Part shown: piece after piece, positions 1 to 10,555 of the stretch | Position numbering within the stretch: the first letter of the stretch is position 1 | Layout of the letters: each line of letters begins with the position of its first letter | Source: Allolobophora icterica | Lineage: Eukaryota > Annelida > Clitellata > Crassiclitellata > Lumbricidae | Direction of reading: 5' to 3' | Assembly (NCBI GenBank): GCA_963556255.1 | Contig: OY744606.1 | Span: forward strand, 5,399,127 to 5,463,126 | DNA: 64,000 nt | Translations under genes and position numbers: made by a program | The notes under the pieces: generated by a model | What the model was told of the DNA's origin: nothing | The model's database searches: none | Seen by the model: only the letters and a program-made list of their open reading frames with translations

Positions 1-340
1 GGATGGCAGATTATAAATTGCTAAATACGTTTCCATCCCGGGTTCGAAGTTCCACTGCCCCATATCAGTATTCCGGCAATCAGTTAAACAATGAAATTAC
101 ATTCTATACAGACTCGTTAAACCCACTTTTAAAGGTGTCTAAGGAGAAAATTGAATTTTCCAGTACTTAACGAATTTTGATTTAAGGGATTAACGGATTT
201 AGCGAATAATTTATTTTTATTTATCGAACGCTCGACAGTCTAATGGTTAGTGTGGACAAGGACTGTTAACCGACTAACCGAGAGGTCGTGCCGTGGTTTC
301 AAATCGAACCGTTGACATATAGACCATAATTATGGTATCT
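1..340 (+). repeat. Degraded tRNA-like dispersed repeat (SINE-like)
   Basis: No open frame. Positions 127-142 carry the hinge motif TTTTAAAGGTGTCTAA that recurs through both flanks. About 235-312 resembles a decayed Pol III promoter: an A-box-like TAATGGTTAGTGTGG, then AACCGAGAGGTCG and a B-box-like GGTTTCAAATCGAAC. The same arrangement recurs near 4540, 9690, 51720 and 58860. A second B-box-like GGGTTCGAAG lies at about 39-50. It is too diverged to be a working tRNA gene. Confidence 0.45.
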
Positions 341-385
341 TATATATATATATATATATATATGTATATGTATATGTATATATAT
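341..385. repeat. (TA)n microsatellite
   Basis: Alternating TA, with TATG interruptions toward its right end. It sits directly upstream of a LINE fragment. Confidence 0.9.
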
Positions 386-389
386 GCTC

Positions 390-954
390 TGAATTATAAA
401 GCGCTCCAGCATGCAAAGGAAGGTTCATTCTATGAATCCACACATTCAATTCTTCTCATCTGTTCGTGACTTGGGGATTGTCCTTGACCCTACTCTCTCC
501 TTTACTGATCAAGTTAACCTTGTATCCCGATCTTGCTTTTATCATCTACGCCAGCTCCGTTCCATCCGCAAGTCTCTTTCATTTCATGCTGTTACTACAC
601 TGGTCCACGCTCTGATCTGCTCTCGGGTAGACTTTGGCAATGCTGTGTACATTGACCTTTCCTCCTCCAATATGCACAAACTCAGACTATCCTTAATCCT
701 GCTGCTCGGCTTATATATGTGACATTCCTAAGTTTGCCCACATTTCTGCCTTTATCCGTGATTCCTTCTACTGGCTCCCTGCTCAACAGCGAATTCAGTT
801 TAAAACTCTCACTCTCATGCTCAACTGCCTTACTGCCTCTGCTCCGTCTTACCTAATGAATTTTTGCAACCGAGTTTCTTCCTTGCCTGCGAGGGCTTCC
901 TTGCGATCTTCGGCTCGCGGCCTTATGGTTGTCCCTCGCATGCGCTCTTCCACG
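390..954 (+). pseudogene. CR1/L2-like LINE reverse transcriptase, C-terminal fragment, part 1
   Basis: Translation in two frames gives the region that follows the RT palm in CR1/L2/Jockey-type LINEs: VRDLGIVLDPTLSFTDQV, then HLRQLRSIRKSL, LVHALICSRVDFGNAVY, and in another frame SFYWLPAQQRIQFKTL and a stretch ending RMRSS. A stop at 720-722 and a frame change show it is dead. It lacks the N-terminus, endonuclease and catalytic palm, so it is a 5'-truncated insertion. A hAT-type element inserted at 954/955 splits it; the 3' remainder resumes at 2601. Assignment to the CR1/L2 group rests on the motif order and on the GCGCTATATAA tail in part 2. Confidence 0.8.
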
Positions 955-1228
955 CAGTGGCGGCGCGTGGGGGGTGCAAGGGGGTGCGGTCGCACCGGGC
1001 GGCCACTCGAGGGGGGGCGGCACTTTGACTACATGGAATATTTTTTTGGGTTGCTTCCTGTGGTCAACGTAGTGTTTCATTTGGAGTTATTACGTAATTC
1101 GTTGCTATAAATTTCAATGAAACTTTAATATCATAATTCAGTTAACTGTAAATCTTCACTGTTCATGTGAGCTTCAATGTATTTCTTAGTTTTAAATTGA
1201 CTTAGATCATTTTAGGCCTAGTCTCTAG

Positions 1229-1500
1229 CAGCGGCGTAGCTAGGATATTGTAACCCGGGGACGAACTATGAGTTTGGCGCCCCCATCACCTCCTCTCCGT
1301 TTTACTATTTCACATTTTTCCAAATAATCGAATGGAAATTTTAATTTTAATTAAATAAAATATGAAAAATACAGATAGTACATGCATGCTGCCCCTTAGT
1401 GCTCAATAGGACGCCAAAATTATATCTGAGAACTGGTTTGTAAGTAATGATTGAGGATATAACTGGAGATATTTGGGGCGCCAAATTTCCAGAAATAATG
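1229..1500. mobile_element. Possible nested hAT-like insertion, one end visible
   Basis: CAGCGGCGTAGCTAGG at 1229-1244 looks like the CAGNGGCGTAGC terminal repeats of hAT-type elements and is followed by a segment unlike the outer element. I could not find the partner inverted end, so the right boundary is only approximate. Confidence 0.3.
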
Positions 1501-1520
1501 ATTGCGCTTAATTATATTGA

Positions 1521-2160
1521 TTACGTGGTATTACTTTTGATCCACACCTCTCCTTTTCTAACCTCTCGCGCTCCTGCTTCATGCACATTCGTGATCTCCG
1601 CCGCATCCGACCTATGCTCGACCCTAAAACTGCCTCCACCATTGCTACCTCCATTGTTCATTCCAAGCTTGATTACTGCAATTCCCTCGTCCTCGACCTT
1701 GAATCCACCCAAATCAAGCGTCTCCAACTTATCCAAAACTCACTAGCCAGGGCTGTCACTAGAACGCCCAAACATCGTCATATCACTCCTATCCTTAAAT
1801 CACTCCATTCGTTAAGAATCCCAGAGCGAATCCACCTCAGTCCTATCACTAGCCTACAACTCCCTACAATTTTCCCAGCCAAAGTATCTCCATGATCTCT
1901 TCACCATACAGGCAACTCGCTCCACCCGATCACCGATCCTCCTATCTCAGTCTTTCTCGACCGACAGTCATTACTCATCTCAAGTTCTCCAACCGAGTCA
2001 TACTCAACACAGCACCACACCTATGGATTGATCTCCCTCTGAGTTTCGCAGCTTCTCAGTTCCTCCATCATCATTAAAACCCGTCCTTCATGCTCCTCCA
2101 TGTTGCTCTATCACCATCAAGCTTTCCACTCAAAACCGAAGTCTCACCTTTTCAAGTACA
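1521..2160 (+). pseudogene. LINE reverse transcriptase C-terminal fragment inside the hAT element
   Basis: The reading alternates between frames. It gives HIRDLRRIRPMLDPKTAST, SIVHSKLDYCNSLVLDLES, a run of IQNSLARAVTRTPKHRHI and then LKSLHSLRIPERIH. This is the post-palm region of a CR1/L2-related LINE, from a different subfamily than the fragment at 390-954. Frameshifts near 1895 and a stop at 2075-2077 make it a pseudogene. The catalytic YADD and endonuclease are absent. It probably lay within the DNA transposon when that moved, or inserted into it later. Confidence 0.75.
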
Positions 2161-2600
2161 CCTACCCTGACTCATCTTATCCTCATTCCAATTATTCTCG
2201 CTCTAAACGACACCCGCCTTGACTGCTGCTCTGCCTCTTCTGTTGATCTGGCCCCTGGAACTGGACTCGAACCTACTTTGAACTACTTTCTGGAGACCAA
2301 CTCTGATTTGATTTGGCCTTCTGGTAACCGGACTCGGACCTCTTTTTGACTACTCTCTGGAACCCCTCTGATTTGATTTGCTAATGCTAAAAGTACTAGT
2401 AGCGGATCTGCATCGTCTGCTACTGTGCTCTATACTACAGTAGGCTACTAACGGCTAAGGCTACTATACTAACTACTATCATACACAACATAGACAAAAT
2501 TTCACTAGACACGCCTGCCGCCTTACGGGGGAGGGGGCGGCACACTAGCTGCTGCTTCGCACCACCTTTGAAAAATTCACGCGCCGCCACTGCTTCCACG

Positions 2601-2800
2601 GCACAATCCAGGAGTTCCCCTCTGCTTGGAACTGTCCCCCCTTGTTTCTCCGCCAAGAGCTTCTACCCTCTCTCCTCTCCAGTTCCGTAGACGCCTGAAA
2701 ACTTTCCTTTTTGCCGGTGCTGGCATTGATGCGGGTTGATGGCGCCGCTGATTTAAGTGGCGCTATATAAGTTTTCGGTTAGAATTACAATTATAATTAT
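2601..2800 (+). pseudogene. CR1/L2-like LINE fragment, part 2 and 3' end
   Basis: This continues the fragment at 390-954 after the hAT element. It encodes a decayed C-terminus, ends in an in-frame stop and is followed by GGCGCTATATAAG (about 2760-2772) and an AATTATAATTATT tail. A near-identical GCGCTATATAA tail ends the LINE fragments at 7790 and 50640, which fixes this as the LINE 3' terminus. Confidence 0.75.
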
Positions 2801-2839
2801 TAGGAATATCTAGTGTGGTTTTTAAGGTTTTATGACTGT

Positions 2840-3180
2840 TAAATCCACTTTGTGACTGCCATAATCGTTGAAATCGACCTTGACTTATATGCGATGCGTG
2901 GTTCTAAGATGAATTTTACCATTTGGAATTTATCACTAAAATTCATGATTTTTCACAAAGAATTCATCACGGTTGACGAGTAAATGACGATTTAATTCTA
3001 GCAGTTTTAAAGGCGTTAAACGAAATAATTGATTTATACAAAAATATACAACATCCCTGGGACGTGTGATAGTCTTTACAAAAAGTTTACATGTATGTTG
3101 AATGCGATGATTGTCAACCAAAAGCCGTTGGAAAAATATACGGAGTTGGTAGACTATGTTTCAAAGGTGTCTAATAACAC
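2840..3180 (+). repeat. Dispersed repeat module D, copy 1
   Basis: Collinear with 9086-9450, 51140-51600 and 59041-59430. Shared landmarks in order are GACTGC-ATAATCG, CGACCTTGACTTATATGCG, GTGGTTCTAAGATGAA, CACAAAGAATTCATCACGG, GACGAGTAAATGA, TTTTAAAGGCGTTAAACG and GATTGTCAACCAA. No coding potential is seen. The copies are diverged by eye, so the family is old. Confidence 0.7.
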
Positions 3181-3224
3181 AATATGTTCATCCAGCATTT
3201 AACTAAATTTTCTTGTTTTCTTCT

Positions 3225-3575
3225 TCTGGTTCTCTGCCTTCAGGCAGGTTCAAACGTCCGAAGTCGCCACTCCTCTCGATGTTGAGCCTCTTCTTTAAGT
3301 CTTCTGTATCCCTCCTTTATCATCCAATCTAGTATCATCTGTCTTTGTCTTCCCCTTCTCCTCCTCCCTTCCATTTTTCCCTCGATGACATTTCGTAAAA
3401 GGGAGTCCCCTCTCAGCGTGTACCAGATCCATTTCCTCTGCCTCTTTCGCAGTGTGTGTATCTATGATCTTTCTTCTCCAATCCTTCCCATCACTTCTTC
3501 ATTTGATTTACGTTTTGTCCAGCTGATCTTCTCCATTCTTCTCCAAATCCACTTTCTTGTTATAGGCCTACACGC
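3225..3575 (-). pseudogene. RTE-like LINE, C-terminal remnant
   Basis: Minus-strand translation with frameshifts gives an arginine/glycine-rich block, including WKGGGEGEDKDR and related readings, then a KEEAQHREEWRLRTF-like end. RTE-clade LINEs end in this way, with a GRRRRGRP-type basic block followed by W-rich C-terminal text; the intact RTE copy at 61323-63660 has such a basic block. Stops interrupt every frame, so it is a relic. Confidence 0.55.
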
Positions 3576-3761
3576 CTTCAAAACGGATCCTAAATACTCT
3601 ATATATAATTTTCAATGGTAAGTTTGAGCGATCATTTAATTGGAGACGCAGAAAAGGACAACACTGGTGTGGATGGATGGATCCAGGGCTTAACGACATC
3701 TTATAGGAACAAAGGCTGTTGACATAGAGTGAAATTAGTTTGGCATATTACAACAACACTA

Positions 3762-4336
3762 CACTGTGTCCGGAAATAAAGGGAACCCTTTTGTAAATAA
3801 TGAAAATAATTAGTAAATGTGCTTCGATTTTCAAAATTCCAAAACTGTTTTAATCCTGACAAAGTTACCTAAAAATGATGAAAATTTCAAGTTTGGGTAT
3901 TAATCAATGACATCACAATGACGTCATTTGCATCAGAATTCAAATGTTAAGGACGGCACCTAACATTTTCCTTAAAAATGTCAATTATTTTAAAATGTTA
4001 TTTATCAATAATACATTGTGGTTGAATTTTATTTTTATACTTGAATGACATTATACTACAAGGTTTGTTCAAAGTGTCCGAAATATTTGTTTTTCCGTAA
4101 AAATCTTATAGTAATTTTGTCTTCTTGGTTGAAAGCCATTTTTTAACAGTTTGTTTAAATTTCTAATTTAGCGACGTCACTATGACGTAGTTTTTTAGCG
4201 GAGGCCGTTCATAAATTACAGATTTGTTGATAATTATGTCAGGATTAAAACAGTTTTGAAATTTTGAAAATCGAAGCACGTTTACTAATTATTTTCATTA
4301 TTTACAAAAGGGTTCCCTTTATTTCCGGACACAGTG
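3762..4336. mobile_element. Tc1/mariner-type MITE, 575 bp
   Basis: Long inverted repeats of about 100 bp: the left end starts CACTGTGTCCGGAAATAAAG and the right end is its reverse complement, ending CACAGTG at 4336. TA dinucleotides flank both ends (3760-3761 and 4337-4338), the target duplication of Tc1/mariner elements. The inverted similarity continues well inward through the CTTCGATTTTCAAAAT block. There is no transposase, so the element depends on one supplied in trans. Confidence 0.88.
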
Positions 4337-4394
4337 TAGTAGGTACCACGTCAGTCTCCTAATGATTTGACAAGATCCAAACAACACTGGTGAC

Positions 4395-4790
4395 GGCTGC
4401 TGAAAATTTATATTGTATCGGTAGAATACCTTTTAAAGGTGTCTATAAAGGAATTTATTTATCCAGCATTTAATTTTAGGTTTAATTTAACGGATAAACG
4501 GATTTTTCGCATAATTTATTTTATTTAATGAGCACACGATATAGTCGAATGGTTAGGTTAGGTCAGCCCTGGCTAGGTTGTCCATGAACTGCTAATCGAG
4601 AGGTCGATGAATGCTGGTGTCTCATCTCAAAAAGCTGAAAGTGTGGCAGGTCATCCCGTGAGCCAACGCACTTGGATCTATGGTCTGAAGATCAGTTGCA
4701 GATTTTCTATAGGAGCAAAGGAGGCCAAGGTCTTTAGGTGGAGTGCACATTCCAGAGAGTGGTATAACTTAAAAATAACGACAATTAAAA
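4395..4790 (+). repeat. Dispersed repeat module E, copy 1
   Basis: Begins with TTTTAAAGGTGTCTA at 4431-4445. It contains ATTTATTTTATTTAATGAGCAC, AATGGTTAGGTTAGG and CTAATCGAGAGGTCGATGAAT. It then matches 9700-9860 closely through GTGAGCCAACGCACT and GCAGATTTTCTATAGGAGCA. Weak tRNA-like A/B boxes suggest an old SINE-derived unit. Confidence 0.6.
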
Positions 4791-5214
4791 TTTAACATCA
4801 ACTTAAAAATAACGACAATTACAATTTTACACTGAATTTCAATTAAAACTGTGAGCGAGATGACAAGAGGTGAATATAATTATATTGAATACTAGTTAAA
4901 GTTGCAACTTCGGAGCGTAAATATTAAGGTCGGCAAAAACTTACCAAATATATGGGTGGCAGTTTGTCAAATCCGCCTCTACTTAAGCCTTAAGATCCAC
5001 ATAGCGAATTATTTTAAATTCGTTTGAAGGTTTTATGCGTTTAAGGCCAGTCAATCAATCACTGGAACTCTAAGCAACTGTGAGCGAACAAGTCGTTCAG
5101 GGTCGCTATGAATGCCGTATACAGGTTGCTCAAAACGAAAACTGTTAAGTATACAGAGCAGGCAGATTTTATAGCGCCTTTTAAAACTCCAGCACGGCTT
5201 GTCAGCCATGATAA
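4791..5214. other. Unassigned AT-rich sequence
   Basis: A short direct repeat AACTTAAAAATAACGACAATT occurs at about 4766 and again at 4800. Beyond that I see no open frame, inverted terminus or match to the other families in the window. Confidence 0.5.
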
Positions 5215-6150
5215 TGTTGGTCAAAACGGATGATACACAAGGAACTACTTAAACACAGTATGGAAAATTCCAACTAGGTGTCTATAGCAATTTCTGTTTG
5301 AGCTATCGCTTGCAGGGTTCGTTGGTTCTGCTACTAGTCGCCATTTCATAACAAAGACGATTTCCGTCAACGTCCTCTTTACTTGAGCTTTGGACTGGCA
5401 CCACCCGAAAACGACAGTGGAATGTTTGTGTATAGTTTCTGCTGATGAGGAACACTGCATGCCTTAGCAAAGATGATCAGTGTCGCCCTCGTCCTTCATC
5501 CAGGCTTGAGACTGGCACCAACTATAATAAGCTTATATATTAGGCCTACATAGGTAATATATGTTTAACGACGACGCTGTATATTAATGGAGATTATTAA
5601 CGTTGCCATCCTCCTTCTCCGAGGCTTGGGACTGGCACCATCCGAGCATAAGTCATAAGTCAGAGCATAGTGGAGGTGGGGAAGTTATGCACCATATATA
5701 GATTGACCAATTTAGCAGTCAATTTTAGCAGCGCTGTGTCGTAAGAAAGATGATTAGCGTCGCCATCCTCCTTTATCCAGCCCTGGGTCTGGCACTGCCA
5801 CAGTAAGGGCAATGACGGTTATTTACCTCAGCATTGAACCTTAATGTCGTACTATCGATCAGCGATTAGCCTACTTCAAATCTTGTTTCTAACGCAGAAA
5901 CAGGTGTCTTAAAAGAAGGTTAACACTGTGCAATAATCCTGTTCTGAACGGGAAGCCAGTGCAACGTGTCTCGCGCATATAGCTTGAAAAATGCGAGAAT
6001 TGTGACAGGTTAGCTGCAATTTGGACAGCGGAGTCGGGGGATGGACGGAAGCTGTCGTATTCGAAATTTCTGTAGGCCTGCAAGGATTGAGTTGCAATAG
6101 TCCAGGCGTGTCAGAATGAAGGAGGATGAGAGTCGCAGCCGCGTTCATTA
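5215..6150. repeat. Dispersed block R, copy 1 (contains a minus-strand LINE relic)
   Basis: Collinear with 60740-61322 plus 63675-64000, which is the same block split by an RTE insertion. It contains four diverged units, each carrying a GATGAT-AGCGTCGCCCTCCTCC core followed by GGCTTGGGACTGGCACC (near 5350, 5467, 5590 and 5750). On the minus strand, 5889-6150 translates to a LINE RT tail: ANLSQFSHFSSYMRETRC, then a decayed version of the usual LHWLPV motif. No intact gene is present. Confidence 0.7.
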
Positions 6151-6812
6151 CCGCCAGGTAAGACCACTAGGTGAATGACTTTAAATGTAAAGCATCTTGT
6201 GACATGCGCCTTAACTTTACAAGTGTAGGGTAAGGTAGACATCAAGGCACTGAATAGACTATGCTTTCTTTAGACACCTTTTAAACTCAGTTAACCTATG
6301 CTACATAAGTATATAAATTGACATGCACGAGTGTATTTCTCTTTCGAAAAGAGTGGTGAGGTTATGTCGACGTAAAAGGCCCTTGCAGCCACAAGATGTC
6401 GTTAAACAATGAACAGTATATATATACTCATAAGCAAACATAGCTATAAAATGTGCAAACGGACCTAAACACTGTCAGTGTGAAGATCAGATACCAAAAG
6501 GGAATATATATCAGATCCCAAAGGCTGTTAATGTACCCACTCTCATAAGCCGAGGCCGAGAAAAGCGAAGTTACTAAACCCATGGCTGCCTATCGGGGTT
6601 GGCATAAATCTCAGCTCATCTCCTTTCTTATATGCAAACATCAGCGATTTAATCTTATGATCAACAATTCCTTGTGAATCCATATAAGAAACATGATTGT
6701 TGTTAGAGAACATCAGTTTCATTTCAGAAATGTCTGGCATCAAGTTGAAACTAATGTTAGAAAATGCTCATATATGCATAATCATTCTGGATGCTGTAAA
6801 ATGACTCGCAAC
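6151..6812. other. Unassigned sequence with one hinge motif
   Basis: The inverted hinge motif TTTAGACACCTTTTAAA lies at about 6269-6285. GTCGACGTAAAAGGCCCTTG and CAAGATGTCGTTAAAC near 6366-6410 match, in reverse, modules near 3690 and 58630. I see no coding frame. Confidence 0.45.
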
Positions 6813-6844
6813 CATGTGTGTGTGTGTGTGTGTGTGTGCGTGTG

Positions 6845-6878
<34 letters not shown>

Positions 6879-6912
6879 CATGTGTGCGTGTGCGTGTGCG
6901 TGTGCGTGTGCG

Positions 6913-6982
<70 letters not shown>

Positions 6983-6992
6983 TGTGTGTGTG
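6813..6992. repeat. (TG)n / (TGCG)n microsatellite
   Basis: About 180 bp of TG dinucleotides broken by TGCG and CATG units, with a (GCGT)n run at about 6949-6982. Long cysteine/valine frames here are repeat artefacts. Confidence 0.95.
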
Positions 6993-7116
6993 TTTGAATA
7001 AAATTGGTTTTCAAGTTTATCCCAGTACAGCGTGATCCGACTTTGTCCCATTGCAACGTGTGTGCTGACTGTATTCAGGGAATGTATAGCGTTTTGGACT
7101 TTTCATGTTGTCTCCA

Positions 7117-7826
<710 letters not shown>

Positions 7827-7862
<36 letters not shown>

Positions 7863-7880
7863 TATATATATATATGCATA
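7827..7880. repeat. (TA)n microsatellite at a LINE tail
   Basis: TA repeats with ATTATATATT interruptions directly follow the (TGAA)n LINE tail. Confidence 0.85.
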
Positions 7881-8699
7881 TATATTATATCAGAGAACAT
7901 ATATTGCGCTCACATGTTCGCGTAGATATATAGTTATATTTCAGGGCGAAGTTCCTAACCGCTATGCCTAAATAGAACCGAATTAATTAATAGAATAAAT
8001 TATTTAAATATGAACAGCCATGCACGTGCACGTCGTCAAACATTCTGAAATGTTGTAGGAAATTAGAGTTGTTGCCACATCTAAACATGGATTAACAGTT
8101 GTGTCCGAAACTGGTGGTTTCAGAGATTTTTGGGGCCGCGTCTGCTTTCATCTGCAAGGGACTGCAGGATGGTTAGACAACAGTGAACCATCGGCGACGA
8201 CAGATCACGCGGCCCAACGTTTGACACGGTAACCGATAGTCTTTAGACACCTTTAAAACGTATTTAGCCGATACTTTATAAAAATGAGAACCAGTAGAAT
8301 ACAGGTTAGTCTTCCGACACCTTTAAAACGCCTTCAACCGATGATTTATAAAATGAGACTCGGTAGCAATATGTTAGATAAATTATGCTTATCACTGCCA
8401 GTGCTCGCAATGTGGCAGTGCCAGTCCCAGGATGGATAAAGGAGGAGAGCGACGCTAATGATCTTTGTTATCACACAGTGTCGTTTAACAGATACTACAA
8501 CGCAACGATATGATAGACATTAAACACCTTTAAACGTCGTCAAGCGACGTTATATAAGAGTGAGACCCTTAATCTATATATTATGGTTAGGCGCGGGAAA
8601 TTCTTAAGCTGTGTTTTATACCAAGTATCTGAATGGCAAGAACTGTGGAAATTAATTTCTGTCGACGTCAACGGCCTTTCTTGCCATAAGATGTCGTTA
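7881..8699. repeat. Mosaic of dispersed modules
   Basis: Three inverted hinge motifs (about 8242-8258, 8315-8328 and 8520-8534) each precede ACGTCGTCAACCGA-like text. 8395-8480 is a reverse-oriented unit of block R (GGCAGTGCCAGTCCCAGGAT, then GGAGGAGAGCGACGCTAATG). 8655-8700 matches the AAGATGTCGTTAA module. No coding frame is evident. Confidence 0.55.
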
Positions 8700-8890
8700 A
8701 AATCTTGATCCATCCATCCAGCCGATTGGTTTCAAACGCAAGCTTTATAACGCGGAGGACACAAGTTCGAGCCTCCACTGAGGCAGAAAATGTTTGCCTT
8801 GAGCAAGTTCCTTGACTCACAATTGCTCAGCGCCATTGAATGATGCTTGGTTATTAGAGAGTGGCGCTTAATAAATGCCTGATAAAATAA
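8700..8890 (+). mobile_element. SINE with Deu/V-SINE-like core
   Basis: A B-box-like ACACAAGTTCGAGCCTCC (about 8759-8776) is followed by a core TTGCCTTGAGCAAGTTCCTT and ACTCACAATTGCTCAGCGCC. That resembles the TTGAGCAAGG...CAATTGCTC core of Deu/V-type SINEs. The tail GAGAGTGGCGCTTAATAAAT resembles the GGCGCTATATAA ends of the CR1/L2-like LINEs here, as expected if the SINE borrows that LINE's machinery. The A box is poorly preserved. Confidence 0.65.
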
Positions 8891-8934
8891 CGTCGTTCCT
8901 ATTCTCGATTCTATAACGTGCTTCAGGTACTCTG

Positions 8935-9085
8935 AAGTTGGAAAAGAGTTGGAAAAGTTTAACTACTCTTTTTTAGTTTAGTTAACTAATTTCCAAAATC
9001 AGTTGCCAACTTTAGTTAAACTATTTTTTTAGTTGGAAAATAGTTTTAGTTTAACTAAAAAAAATAGTGTAGTGCCCACCACTGC
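8935..9085. mobile_element. Possible hAT-like MITE fragment
   Basis: Imperfect inverted AGTTTAACTA / TAGTTAAACT text lies on both halves. The right end reads, in reverse, CAGTGGTGGGCACTACACTA, a CAGTG-type hAT terminus. The left terminus and a target duplication could not be placed. Confidence 0.4.
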
Positions 9086-9450
9086 ATATATATTCTGACT
9101 GCGATGATCGTTTACCTTTTTACCAGGCCTTGACTTATGCGTGGTTCTAAGATGACTTTATACCACTAAGAATTTATCACAAAGAATTCATCACGGTTGA
9201 CGAGTACATGATGAGTTGATTCGTGAAGTTTTAAAGGCGTTTAACAAGACAATTGATTTAAACAGCATCTCTGAGACGTGCGGTACAGTCTGGTTTACAT
9301 TTTAGATTGCAATGGCTTGTCAACCAAGAGGTCAGAGGTTAAAATAAAATAGTTGAAGTCGACAGATTGAGCAACACTATCATGTCTTTGAAAATTCTAA
9401 GTATATAGAGCTGGTAGATTCTGTTTTAAAGGTGTCTAACTGGGAAATTT
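9086..9450 (+). repeat. Dispersed repeat module D, copy 2
   Basis: Matches 2840-3180 in order: GACTGCGATGATCGTT, CACAAAGAATTCATCACGG, CGAGTACATGATGAG and TTTTAAAGGCGTTTAAC (9229-9245). It ends at a second hinge TTTTAAAGGTGTCTAAC (9424-9440), which leads directly into module E. Confidence 0.7.
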
Positions 9451-9871
9451 GTTTATCCAGTATTTAACTAAATTGTGTTGTTATATACACCTTTAAAACG
9501 TATTCTACAAGCTCTATATATAATTGTCAACGGAAATTTTTAACAATGGCCATTTTTGTAGCATTTAACTCCAGAAGAAAGCATGCACGCCTCAGATGAT
9601 CATAATGGGTATTTAAAAATTAAAGTTAACTTAACCGATAAACGGATTTATACCAAAATTTATTTTATTTTAACGAGCACGCGATATAGGCTAGTCGAGT
9701 GGTTAGGTTGTCCATAATCGACAGGTCGATGAATACTGAAGTGTCTATCTAAAAAAGCAGGAAGTATATAGGTCATTCCGTGAGCCAACGCACTAGGAAT
9801 CAATGTTCTGAAGATCAGTGGCAGATTTTCTATAGGAGCAAAGGAGGCCATGGAATATAAGGTGGCATGCA
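9451..9871 (+). repeat. Dispersed repeat module E, copy 2
   Basis: Matches 4430-4760 from the ATAAACGGATTTATACC region through GAGCACGCGATATAGG, GTGAGCCAACGCACTAGG and GCAGATTTTCTATAGGAGCA. It is cut off at the end of a hAT-family fragment at about 9872. Confidence 0.65.
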
Positions 9872-10100
9872 GCAGCGGCGGCGAGTGGATTTTTCAAAGG
9901 TGGTGCGAAGCAGGAGTATGCCCCCACGTAAGTATATAGTGCAGTGAAATTTTGTTTGCGTTTTGTCTGCGTTGTGTATGATAGTAGTTAGTAGTAGCCT
10001 TATCCATTGGTAGCCTATAAATAGTATACTGAGCACATAGTAGCAGAAGATGCAGATTCGCTATTAGTGTCGCTGTGTACTGTCCACTTGAAGGAGGAGG
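9872..10100. mobile_element. Second copy of the hAT family, one end only
   Basis: CAGCGGCGGCGAGTGGATTT followed by TTCAAAGGTGGTGCGAAGCA and GTGTATGATAGTAGTTAGTA aligns with the reverse complement of the right end of the element at 955-2592 for roughly 200 bp. It includes the TAGCAGA-GATGCAGAT-CGCTA segment. The opposite inverted end was not found, so this copy is truncated. Confidence 0.65.
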
Positions 10101-10555
10101 TCCACTAAATGATGGATGAGGAAAAGTATTGAGAAGAGTTATTATAATGGTCAAAGGAGATGAGTTATGAAGAGAAGCTGAAGAATTGTGGTCTAACAAC
10201 ACTAAAGAGAAGAAGGAACCTCATAAAATTATCACACGAACGTATACGCAATGCAGTGGGAGAGAATCTCAATTTACGCCAAACAAGACGACTCGAGGCC
10301 AGAGATAAAAAAATATATTAAAGAAACCGAAAGGAATATTAAGGCGGAAATTCTTTAGTGCCAGCCAGACTTCTGGAATGTTTTCGACGACAGTACGGAC
10401 TCTGTGGACACTATCACAGGACAACCTCATCACAGGACAACCTCTCTGACGTGACGAAGCGCTCTGAATAAGCTGGTGCCCTGAGCTTGAAATGAGAGTA
10501 GCACTCTGAAAATTTAGAGTTTAAGATTATGATTATTGTATTTTTTGTATTGTAT
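10101..10555. other. Unassigned purine-rich sequence
   Basis: The plus strand is rich in AGAGAAG and GGAGGA text. CATCACAGGACAACCTC occurs twice in tandem (about 10410-10445). I recognise no frame or terminus; it could be interior sequence of the truncated hAT copy. Confidence 0.35.

Larger units (their letters stand above)
955..2592. mobile_element. hAT-type non-autonomous DNA transposon (composite)
   Basis: Perfect 15-bp terminal inverted repeats: CAGTGGCGGCGCGTG at 955-969 and its reverse complement at 2578-2592. They are flanked by a perfect 8-bp target duplication CTTCCACG (947-954 and 2593-2600). An 8-bp duplication with CAG-starting ends is the hallmark of hAT elements. The interior has no recognisable transposase; it carries a second hAT-like end near 1229 and a LINE remnant, so it is a non-autonomous, nested carrier. 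The insertion splits a LINE whose halves rejoin when it is removed. A related copy lies at 9872-10100, which confirms the right-end 150 bp as a repeat family. Confidence 0.85.

Noticed and set aside
235..312. A functional tRNA gene
   Set aside because: A- and B-box-like text is present but no cloverleaf with an acceptor stem can be drawn, and the unit recurs as a dispersed repeat.
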